From: Fretibacterium sp.
GTDB taxonomy: Bacteria; Synergistota; Synergistia; Synergistales; Aminobacteriaceae
Reading direction: 5' to 3'
Assembly: GCA_016280565.1 (NCBI GenBank)
Contig: JAEEGY010000065.1
Location: forward strand, 1 to 7,361
Length of the DNA stretch: 7,361 nt
Under the pieces are notes generated by a model. The model was not told where the DNA came from and did no database searches. It was given only the letters and a program-made list of their open reading frames with translations. Below, piece by piece: positions 1 to 5,503 of the stretch. Both the position numbers and the translations under genes were made by a program. The first letter of the stretch is position 1. Every line of letters begins with the position of its first letter.

Positions 1-200
1 ATTCCGCCAGAGCGGGATTTGGGGAGGAAAACGCGATGACCGGCACACCGGCAGGAAAAACACAGAGCGTGGCGTCAGGGAACCCGCCTTGCGGGCGGGA
101 AAAAATCATTAAACTTTTGCCCTGCCGTCCCGCTCTGCGGTTTTCCTGCCGGTGTGCCGGTCATCGCGTTTTCCTCCCCCAATCCCGCGCTGGCGGAATC
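1..200. repeat. Long near-perfect palindrome (MITE/REP-like element)
   Basis: Bases 1-59 and 141-199 are reverse complements at 57 of 59 positions; the mismatched pairs are 11/189 and 20/180. The symmetry continues less perfectly inward: CAGAGCG near 63-69 faces CGCTCTG at 131-137, and CAGGG at 76-80 faces CCCTG at 120-124. The centre holds a small hairpin, CCCGCC (83-88) with GGCGGG (94-99). As single-stranded DNA or RNA the block would fold into one stem of roughly 80 bp. There is no transposase and no convincing reading frame; an apparent 61-residue frame at 36-221 only reads through the palindrome. Known parallels are non-autonomous inverted-repeat elements (MITEs) and REP/BIME-type intergenic palindromes. 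The left limit may lie outside the window, since symmetry starts at base 1. It is also possible that it acts as a transcript end for an upstream gene, but no clear T-run follows. Confidence 0.85.
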
Positions 201-246
201 ATTTCTTTCATTATACCTTGAGGTGAATAATATGAATATGCCCGCC

Positions 247-262
247 TGTTATAAGTTATAAT
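247..262 (+). promoter_or_regulatory. Putative promoter -10 region for the cupin-rhodanese pair
   Basis: The AT-rich gap after the palindrome contains TATAAT at 257-262 and, overlapping just upstream, TATAAG at 250-255 preceded by TG at 247-248, which is an extended -10 arrangement. No good -35 is visible; TGAATA at 233-238, 18 bp before TATAAT, matches TTGACA at only three positions. A start site near 269 would give a leader of about 50 nt carrying a small GC hairpin (CCGGC 278-282 with GCCGG 287-291) ahead of the Shine-Dalgarno. The call rests on position and the -10 match only. Confidence 0.35.
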
Positions 263-317
263 TAGAAGTGGACAGTTCCGGCACTGGCCGGTCAGATATA
301 CACAGGAGGGGGACATC

Positions 318-689
318 ATGGTCAGGAGAGAGAACGTCGTCGAGGTCCAGGGTCTTGCGGAGGGCGAGGGGCCTGCCCGCGTCTGTCATATCGTCTCGAA
401 GGAGGAGCTGCTGGGGCATGGCCGGCTGTACGCGCGGGTGGTGCTGCCTCCAAAGTCAAGCGTTGGCTGGCATCAGCACGTCCGCGACACGGAGCCCTAC
501 TACATTCTGAAGGGTGAGGGGGACTTCACGGAGAGCGCGGACGGCATTGCCAAAACCGTCACCCGGGTCCGCCCCGGCGACGTCTGCGTGATTGAGGTTG
601 GTCAGTGGCACAGCCTTGTGAACAATTCCGACACCGATCTTGAGTTCATGGCCCTGATCTACAACGAAGCGGGCTATTCCAACCTGTAG
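318..689 (+). CDS. Small single-domain cupin protein
   Basis: A 123-residue protein with one cupin_2-type beta-barrel, expected to be cytoplasmic since no signal peptide is visible. Cupin motif 1 lies at residues 50-68: G50, H52, H54, E59 and G66 follow the G-x-HxH-x4-E-x6-G pattern. Motif 2 lies at 87-102: G87, G95, H98 and N102. H52, H54, E59 and H98 are the expected metal ligands. Motif 2 has E93 where proline is usual. Small cupins like this include sugar isomerases, dioxygenases and ligand-binding regulators; nothing here picks one, so the reaction is unknown. The start is ATG 318 with a strong Shine-Dalgarno, AGGAGGG at 304-310, 7 nt away. The rhodanese gene follows after 2 nt, so the two are almost surely co-transcribed, and the TRAP genes lie downstream on the same strand. 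The fold is sure; the function is not. Confidence 0.85.
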   Translation: MVRRENVVEVQGLAEGEGPARVCHIVSKEELLGHGRLYARVVLPPKSSVGWHQHVRDTEPYYILKGEGDFTESADGIAKTVTRVRPGDVCVIEVGQWHSLVNNSDTDLEFMALIYNEAGYSNL

Positions 690-691
690 CC

Positions 692-1174
692 ATGAGCAAG
701 AGAACTCGTCTTATCATAACGGCAGTCGTCCTGTTCCTGGGGGCGGTGCTTTGTTCGTTCCTGATTTCCTGGCTGGAGCCTCAGATTGAGACGGTGAACG
801 CGGCCTATGTGAAGGAGCATACGGGCAAGCCGGGCTTCCTTCTGGTGGACGTCCGTGAGGAAGATGTCTTCAACGGCAAATCCCCGTTTGAGGGTGCTCC
901 CGGAGGGCACATCCCCGGCGCGATCAACTTCCCCAGTTCCAAACTGGATCTCCAGGATGCGGCGGAGGCGATGCAAAAAGCCGGTCTGACGAAAGATATC
1001 ACGCTCATCCTCTACTGCAACGCGGGGCTCCTGTCCGGTCAGTTCGGCGAGGCGCTGGTGAAGGACTTCGGCTTCAAGGACTTCAGGATAAAGACCTACA
1101 AGGCCGGCACCCTGGGCTGGTCACAGGACCCGGCCAACAAGCTGCTGCCGGAGGACCACGAGCTGGGAAAGTAG
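692..1174 (+). CDS. Membrane-anchored rhodanese-domain protein
   Basis: A 160-residue protein with a positively charged N-terminus (KRTR), one hydrophobic segment at about residues 7-28, and a single rhodanese domain at about 36-145, probably on the outer face of the cytoplasmic membrane. Domain hallmarks are LVDVRE (51-56), GGHIPGAINFP (71-81) and LYCNAG (107-112), with C109 as the likely active-site cysteine that would carry a persulfide. The active loop, C-N-A-G-L-L-S-G, lacks the arginine common in canonical CxxGxR loops, so sulfur-acceptor specificity may differ. C21 in the hydrophobic stretch is not in a good lipobox, so an uncleaved anchor is favoured over a lipoprotein. ATG 692 begins 2 nt after the cupin stop with no clear Shine-Dalgarno, suggesting translational coupling. 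A sulfurtransferase or sulfur-relay role is inferred from the family; the substrate is unknown. Confidence 0.85.
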   Translation: MSKRTRLIITAVVLFLGAVLCSFLISWLEPQIETVNAAYVKEHTGKPGFLLVDVREEDVFNGKSPFEGAPGGHIPGAINFPSSKLDLQDAAEAMQKAGLTKDITLILYCNAGLLSGQFGEALVKDFGFKDFRIKTYKAGTLGWSQDPANKLLPEDHELGK

Positions 1175-1191
1175 CTTTCATCCTGTATAAT
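1163..1191 (+). promoter_or_regulatory. Putative promoter for the TRAP transporter operon
   Basis: The 52-nt gap before dctP holds an exact TATAAT at 1186-1191, preceded directly by TG. The best -35 at 17 bp is CTGGGA (1163-1168), overlapping the end of the rhodanese gene and matching TTGACA at three of six positions. A start near 1198 would leave a leader of about 29 nt. No terminator is visible between the rhodanese gene and dctP, so the TRAP genes could be read both from here and from upstream. Confidence 0.4.
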
Positions 1192-1226
1192 AGGTTCATT
1201 GTAATTTTATCAGGGAGGTTTTTTGT

Positions 1227-2261
1227 GTGAAAAAATGCTTATTCGCCTGTGTTCTGATAGGAGTGCTGGGCGCGGTGACGGCCCAGGCCGAGACGGCCAT
1301 CAAGATATCCCACCAGGGCCCCGCGGACACAGAGACGAACATCCAGCACTACTTCGTCAAGGAGTTCATCACCCGCGCCGGAGAGAAGACGAAGGGGGCC
1401 CTGACGTTCGAGGTCTATCCCGACGAGCAGCTGGGCTCTGAGGAACAGCGCATGGAGCTCATCATGAAGTCCGGACTCAACCAGCCGATGGCGGACATCG
1501 CCTCGTTCGCCGCTTTGGGGACCGTCCTGCCGGAGCTCTACGCTTCCGACATCCCCTTCATGTTCAACTCCTTTGAGGCGGCCCACATCTTCTTCGACTC
1601 CAGCGAGTATATGACGAAACTGAAGGCCCTGTTCCGCGAGAGGACAGGCTGTGTACTGCTGGAGGTCGTCGAGGAGGGGGGCTTTTTGGCCTTCACGAAC
1701 TCCAAGCGGGAGATCCACAGCCCCAAGGACTTCGCCGGGCTGAAGTTCCGCGCCATGAGCGAGGGGCAGGTCGCCATCTTCAACGCCTTTGGGGCCAGCG
1801 GCACGCCCATCCCCTGGGGCGAGACCTACATGGCGCTCAAGATGGGCGTCGCCGACGGCCAGATGAACCCCGCGTTCTACATTCTGCTGGGCAGTCTGAC
1901 GGAGGTCCAGAAGTACATGACCCTGGCCAACATTCAATACTCCGACCAATTCCTCATCATGAATGGGGACCTCTACGACTCGCTCAGTGATGCCGAGCGC
2001 ACGGCGATCGTTGAGGCCGCGAAGGAGGCCAACAAACTCACCCGCGAGCGCATCGAGGCTCAGGACGCCGGCCAGGTGGAGGAGTGCCGCAAGCGGGGAC
2101 TGCAGGTCTACGCCCCCAACGCGGAGGAGATGGAACAGTTCCGGAGCATCGGCCAGCCCGGCTATGTCGAGTGGCTGAAGCAGCGCCTGAAGGACTCCCA
2201 GTGGCTGGAGATGTCTCAGCGTGACGCGGAGGCCGCGAATAAGGCTGTCGCCTCCAAGTGA
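1227..2261 (+). CDS. dctP: TRAP transporter periplasmic solute-binding protein DctP
   Basis: A 344-residue extracytoplasmic binding protein of the DctP/TAXI superfamily, DctP type. It binds a substrate, usually an organic acid, and delivers it to the DctQM membrane unit. Residues 1-21 form a signal peptide: KK, a hydrophobic core, then AQA with likely cleavage after A21. The family core is at 171-215, including LKFRAM with R175, the arginine that typically salt-bridges the substrate carboxylate, then PIPWGETYMALKMGVADGQMNP. The usual final motif is DGQENP; here M213 replaces the glutamate. The length is normal for the family (about 330-345). The start is GTG 1227 with AGGGAGG at 1212-1218, 8 nt upstream. 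The gene overlaps dctQ by 4 nt. TRAP substrates include C4-dicarboxylates, sialic acid, sugar acids and 2-oxo acids, and the one used here cannot be told. Confidence 0.95.
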   Translation: MKKCLFACVLIGVLGAVTAQAETAIKISHQGPADTETNIQHYFVKEFITRAGEKTKGALTFEVYPDEQLGSEEQRMELIMKSGLNQPMADIASFAALGTVLPELYASDIPFMFNSFEAAHIFFDSSEYMTKLKALFRERTGCVLLEVVEEGGFLAFTNSKREIHSPKDFAGLKFRAMSEGQVAIFNAFGASGTPIPWGETYMALKMGVADGQMNPAFYILLGSLTEVQKYMTLANIQYSDQFLIMNGDLYDSLSDAERTAIVEAAKEANKLTRERIEAQDAGQVEECRKRGLQVYAPNAEEMEQFRSIGQPGYVEWLKQRLKDSQWLEMSQRDAEAANKAVASK

Positions 2262-2749
2262 GCCGTACCCGGGTGATGGAAGATTTTCTCAACAGGCTGA
2301 GCCGCTTTATCGTGCGGCTCAGCGTTATTACCGGGTGCTGTTTCCTCGTGCTCAACATCGCGGACATCACCGTGGGCATCATCGCCCGGCAGACGGCGGG
2401 GATATCCCTCGTCTGGACGGAGGAGCTGGCCCGTTTTTCCATGGTGGGCTTTGTGCTTATCGGAGCGTCAGCCGCCTTCGCCGCGGGGGACAATATGTCC
2501 ATCGACTTTGTTGTGAACGGTCTTTCTCCCCGCTGGCGGGCTCTGTGCCGGCTTATTTCCTTCCTCATTGAAGCCACCGTGCTCGTTGTTCTCATCATTT
2601 ATGGCATTCAAAACGTCATGGGCGGCTGGGCCATGCAGACCATGGCCCTTGGGATTCCCCGCGCCGTTCCGCTGATGGCCGTGCCCGTGGGCATGGGAAT
2701 GTTGTTGATCGTCCTTGTGGCAAGCTACTTCGGGGGAGGGCAGAAATAA
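2258..2749 (+). CDS. dctQ: TRAP transporter small permease subunit DctQ
   Basis: A 163-residue membrane protein of the four-helix DctQ type. Hydrophobic segments lie at about residues 18-42, 60-77, 98-121 and 134-157. The conserved region after helix 1 reads WTEELARFSMVGFVLIGAS (53-71), followed by FAAGDNMSIDFV (74-85), the usual DctQ signature of EE-x-AR and a small, charged loop before a structural aspartate. DctQ pairs with DctM in the inner membrane, is essential for transport and is thought to support docking of DctP. The start is GTG 2258, in a GTGA overlap with the dctP stop (2259-2261), typical of translational coupling; an in-frame ATG at 2276 would shorten the protein by six residues and is the main alternative. 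No strong Shine-Dalgarno precedes either. Confidence 0.92.
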   Translation: MSRTRVMEDFLNRLSRFIVRLSVITGCCFLVLNIADITVGIIARQTAGISLVWTEELARFSMVGFVLIGASAAFAAGDNMSIDFVVNGLSPRWRALCRLISFLIEATVLVVLIIYGIQNVMGGWAMQTMALGIPRAVPLMAVPVGMGMLLIVLVASYFGGGQK

Positions 2750-4044
2750 TGTACGACCTCTTCCTGTTCTTCGCCTTCCTGGGGCAGATGCTCATTGGCG
2801 TCCCGCTCTACGCGGCGCTTTTGATGACCGGTCTGATGGGTATCCTTGGGACGCCGGACCCCCTGGGGCTTCTGCGCGTCATCCCCCAGCAGTTCTACGG
2901 GGGAATGAACGGCTTCACACTCATGGCGATGCCCTTCTTCATCCTGACGGGCATCCTGATGAACCGCTCCGGCCTGACGGACCGCCTGCTGGACTTCAGC
3001 CGCCTCATCGTGGGGTCCGTGCGCGGCGGGCTGGGCTACGTCAACGTCGTGGGGAGCATCGTGTTCGCCGGGGTCAACGGCAGCGCCGCTGCCGACTCCT
3101 CCGCCCTGGGCTCCATCCTTATCCCCGCAATGGAGAAAGAGGGTTTCCCCAAGGCCTACGCCGCGGGGCTCACCGCGGGCAGTTCCCTCATCGGCCCCAT
3201 CATCCCCCCCAGCGTGTTCATGATCATCTACGCCTCGCTGACCAACACCTCCATCGGTGGTCTGTTCGCCGCGGGGGTGTTCCCCGGTTTCGTCCTGGGG
3301 GCCGCTTTCATGGTCATGAACTGGTATTACTCCCGGAAGTACAACGTGCCCGTCATGGACACGACGGAGGTCCGGAGGGGCAAGTGGCGCATCCTCCGCC
3401 GCTCCGTCCTGGCGCTGATGGCCCCCGTCATCATCATTGGCGGGATCGTTTTGGGCATTGTGACGCCCACGGAGTCCGGCGCGCTGGCCTGTCTGTACTG
3501 CATTGCCGTGGGGTTCCTCATCACTCGCCAGCTCACGCTCAAGGGACTGGGGCTGTCCCTGTACGAGGCGGTACGCAGCAGTAGCGCAATCTTCCTGATC
3601 ATGGGCGCGGCCTCCGTGGTGGGCTGGTATCTCAAGTATGAGCGCGTAACGAAGATGTTCAGCGACTTCATCATCGGCGCGGGACTTCTGGCTCACCCGT
3701 GGCTTTTGCTGATCGTGCTGTCCGCCATCGTGTTCGTCATCGGCATGTTCATGGAGGAGGTGGCGGTCCTCACGCTGCTCACGCCCATCTTCGCGCCCCT
3801 CGCCGTCAAGGCCGGGGTCGACCCCTTCCACTTCGGCGTCGTCATGACCCTGAACGTCACCATCGCCCTCATCACGCCCCCGGTGGGCGCGTGCAACTAC
3901 ATCGTCGCAGCCATTGGCAAGATCCCCATTGGAGAGCTGTTCCGCAAGATATGGCCTTTCATCCTGGTGGCGTTATTCGTGCAGTTCATCGTCATCAGCT
4001 TCCCGGCGCTGACGACCAGCATCCCGAGGCTGATTGGTCTGTAA
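2749..4044 (+). CDS. dctM: TRAP transporter large permease subunit DctM
   Basis: A 431-residue polytopic inner-membrane protein, full length for DctM (about 425-435), with roughly a dozen hydrophobic segments. It is the ion-coupled transport channel, usually driven by Na+ or H+. Signatures in order: NGSAAADSSALGSILIPAM (110-128), GPIIPPSVFMIIY (149-161), GIVTPTESGA (236-245), GMFMEE (332-337) and ITPPVG (375-380). The two proline-rich re-entrant hairpins and the TPTES block are where substrate and ions are thought to bind in this family. ATG 2749 overlaps the dctQ TAA by one base (TAATG) and has GGGGGAGGG at 2732-2740. No terminator is seen directly after the stop; the next one is beyond the tRNA at 4184-4234, so the TRAP transcript may include the tRNA. 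Confidence 0.96.
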   Translation: MYDLFLFFAFLGQMLIGVPLYAALLMTGLMGILGTPDPLGLLRVIPQQFYGGMNGFTLMAMPFFILTGILMNRSGLTDRLLDFSRLIVGSVRGGLGYVNVVGSIVFAGVNGSAAADSSALGSILIPAMEKEGFPKAYAAGLTAGSSLIGPIIPPSVFMIIYASLTNTSIGGLFAAGVFPGFVLGAAFMVMNWYYSRKYNVPVMDTTEVRRGKWRILRRSVLALMAPVIIIGGIVLGIVTPTESGALACLYCIAVGFLITRQLTLKGLGLSLYEAVRSSSAIFLIMGAASVVGWYLKYERVTKMFSDFIIGAGLLAHPWLLLIVLSAIVFVIGMFMEEVAVLTLLTPIFAPLAVKAGVDPFHFGVVMTLNVTIALITPPVGACNYIVAAIGKIPIGELFRKIWPFILVALFVQFIVISFPALTTSIPRLIGL

Positions 4045-4051
4045 ACGGGGC

Positions 4052-4080
4052 TTGCGCGATCAGGCGACCTGTGGTAATAT
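4052..4080 (+). promoter_or_regulatory. Promoter for tRNA-Glu
   Basis: TTGCGC (4052-4057) and TAATAT (4075-4080) are separated by exactly 17 bp, and the -10 has the extended TGn element (TGG at 4072-4074). This predicts a start near 4087, about 13 nt before the mature tRNA 5' end, a normal short leader for RNase P removal. It begins 8 bp after the dctM stop codon. Confidence 0.7.
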
Positions 4081-4099
4081 CTCTTTCGTGCTTTTGAAT

Positions 4100-4175
4100 G
4101 GCCCCATCGACTAGCGGCCTAGGTCGTAGCCCTCTCAAGGCTAAAACACGAGTTCGAATCTCGTTGGGGCTACCA
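4100..4175 (+). tRNA. tRNA-Glu, anticodon CTC
   Basis: The 76-nt sequence folds into a full cloverleaf. The acceptor GGCCCCA (4100-4106) pairs with TGGGGCT (4165-4171), with one G-T pair at the end; the discriminator is A4172 and CCA is encoded at 4173-4175. The D-stem is GACT (4109-4112) with GGTC (4122-4125), and the D-loop carries GG at 4116-4117. The anticodon stem is TAGCC (4127-4131) with GGCTA (4139-4143), five pairs, and the loop 4132-4138 reads CTCTCAA with anticodon CTC at 4134-4136. The T-stem is ACGAG/CTCGT (4148-4152, 4160-4164) with loop TTCGAAT. CTC reads GAG, the glutamate codon strongly preferred in neighbouring genes. This isoacceptor would normally accompany a TTC-anticodon tRNA-Glu elsewhere. 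The overall sequence resembles bacterial tRNA-Glu. Confidence 0.96.
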
Positions 4176-4183
4176 GAATTCAT

Positions 4184-4234
4184 CTCCGTTTCTGGCCGTT
4201 TTTGAAAACTGTCAGGGACGGAGTTTTTCTTTTC
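4184..4234 (+). terminator. Intrinsic terminator after tRNA-Glu
   Basis: CTCCGT (4184-4189) pairs with ACGGAG (4218-4223). The stem continues inward with TTCTGGC (4190-4196) against GTCAGGG (4211-4217), including wobble pairs, then G-C and T-A pairs closing a small loop around 4202-4205. A T-rich run, TTTTTCTTTTC, follows at 4224-4234. It probably ends both the tRNA transcript and any readthrough from dctM. Confidence 0.88.
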
Positions 4235-4256
4235 TTTGAGGGGAGGGACGTCCGCC

Positions 4257-5426
4257 TTGCAGCACACAACACTCTGGCTCAAAGGAGCTTTGGTCTGGAC
4301 CGGCAGAGATCAGGACGACGGCTTTAAGGAACGGGACATCCTCGTCAGGGATGGAAAGATCGTCCAGGTGGGAGATGTTGCCGGCAAGGAAGGCGCGGAG
4401 TGCATTGATCTCTCCGGCTTTCGCGTAACGCCGGGCCTCATTGACGCCCACACGCACATCGGGGTCTGCCCTGAAGACTTCCCTGAGGCCCTGGTGGACG
4501 ACAACGACATGGCCGATCCCATCACGCCCCAGCTCCGTGTTCTTGACGCGCTCTACCCTCAGGACACGGCCTTCAACGACGCGCTGTCCGGCGGCGTGAC
4601 CTGTGTGCAGGCCCTTCCCGGCAGCGCCAACGTCATTGGCGGCCAGGGAATGATCCTCAAGACGAAACCTGATATTGTGGAACGCATGGCTGTTGTGGCT
4701 TGCTCCGGAATGAAAGCAGCGCTGGGGGAGAACCCCGTGAGCGTCTACAAACCCAAGGACAAGCTGCCCACCACGCGCATGGGCAACGCGGCCCTGATGC
4801 GCGGCGCATTCGTCCAGGCGCAGAACTACCTCGCCAAGAGGGAGGACGCGCAGAAGAAAGAGGAGCCCTTTGAGCGTGACCTGGAGATGGAGGCCCTTGC
4901 CGCCGTGCTGAAACGCGAGATGCCGCTCCGTGTCCACTGCCACCGGTTGGATGACATCCAGACAGCTGTGCGCGTCGCGGAGGAGTTCAACCTGAGGTAC
5001 ACCATCGAGCACTGCACGGAGGGCCGTCTCATCGCGTCCTGGCTGGCGGAAAAGAAGGTCTATGCCGCCGTGGGGCCCACGCTCTCCTCACGGTGTAAAA
5101 TTGAGTTGAAGAACAAGTCGTGGGACACGCCGGCGGTTCTATGGAGGGCGGGAGTCCACTTCTGCCTCATCACCGACCATCCCGTCATCCCCATCGAGCA
5201 CGCCATCGTCTCCGCAGCGCTGGCCGTGAAGGCGGGGCTGCCGTCCGACGAGGCCCTTCGGGGCCTGACGTGCTACGCGGCGGAGCACCTGGGCGTTGAG
5301 GACCGCATGGGAACGATCGAGCCGGGCAAGGATGCGGACCTCGCGGTGTGGGACGGCGACCCACTGGACGCCCGCACGCGGGTTGTGGCGACGCTGATTG
5401 ACGGCGACTCCGTCTGGCACCGTTAA
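4257..5426 (+). CDS. Imidazolonepropionase-like metal-dependent amidohydrolase
   Basis: A protein of about 389 residues in the amidohydrolase superfamily (COG1228-like), cytoplasmic, hydrolysing a C-N bond in a cyclic or linear amide with bound metal. Numbered from TTG 4257: an N-terminal beta-sandwich strand region (1-55), GLIDAHTHIG (61-70) with metal-binding H65 and H67, HCH (227-229), IEHCTEG (250-256) with H252, and ITDHPV (305-310) with D307 as the likely catalytic aspartate. The C-terminal GTIEPGKDADLAVWDGDPL (352-370) is the return to the sandwich domain. The open frame extends to TTG 4236, but that codon lies in the T-run/Shine-Dalgarno region; AGGGGAGGG at 4239-4247 is ideally placed for TTG 4257. 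No separate promoter is visible, so it may rely on readthrough of the tRNA terminator. Its true substrate is unknown; relatives act on imidazolone, peptides (isoaspartyl or prolidase-like) or carbamates. Confidence 0.9.
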   Translation: MQHTTLWLKGALVWTGRDQDDGFKERDILVRDGKIVQVGDVAGKEGAECIDLSGFRVTPGLIDAHTHIGVCPEDFPEALVDDNDMADPITPQLRVLDALYPQDTAFNDALSGGVTCVQALPGSANVIGGQGMILKTKPDIVERMAVVACSGMKAALGENPVSVYKPKDKLPTTRMGNAALMRGAFVQAQNYLAKREDAQKKEEPFERDLEMEALAAVLKREMPLRVHCHRLDDIQTAVRVAEEFNLRYTIEHCTEGRLIASWLAEKKVYAAVGPTLSSRCKIELKNKSWDTPAVLWRAGVHFCLITDHPVIPIEHAIVSAALAVKAGLPSDEALRGLTCYAAEHLGVEDRMGTIEPGKDADLAVWDGDPLDARTRVVATLIDGDSVWHR

Positions 5427-5444
5427 AAATTACTTTGGCCTTGA

Positions 5445-5465
5445 GGGCGTCCGGCCGGACGGCCC
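5445..5465 (+). other. GC hairpin between amidohydrolase and binding-protein genes
   Basis: GGGC-GTCC (5445-5452) pairs with GGAC-GGCCC (5457-5465) around a GGCC loop, with one bulged G at 5461. Only TTT follows, so it is a poor terminator. It could weaken transcription, protect a processed mRNA end, or set different levels for the two genes. It lies 19 nt after the hydrolase stop and 24 nt before the next Shine-Dalgarno. Confidence 0.5.
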
Positions 5466-5503
5466 TTTGGGATAGAAAAATTCTTTGTAAGGAGAGGATT
5501 GTT

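Noticed and set aside
36..221. Short + strand frame inside the palindrome
   Set aside because: It reads through both arms of the inverted repeat, has no convincing Shine-Dalgarno before its ATG and has no domain.
201..317. Riboswitch or structured leader before the cupin
   Set aside because: Only one small GC hairpin is visible and no known aptamer core could be recognised.
2725..3831. Minus-strand open frame of 368 codons opposite dctM
   Set aside because: The composition is rich in H, D, G, E and Q, typical of the antisense of a membrane protein gene, and dctM has clear family motifs.
4100..4260. tRNA as a phage or island attachment site
   Set aside because: No integrase and no second copy of the tRNA 3' end is seen in the window; the flanking genes look like ordinary chromosome.
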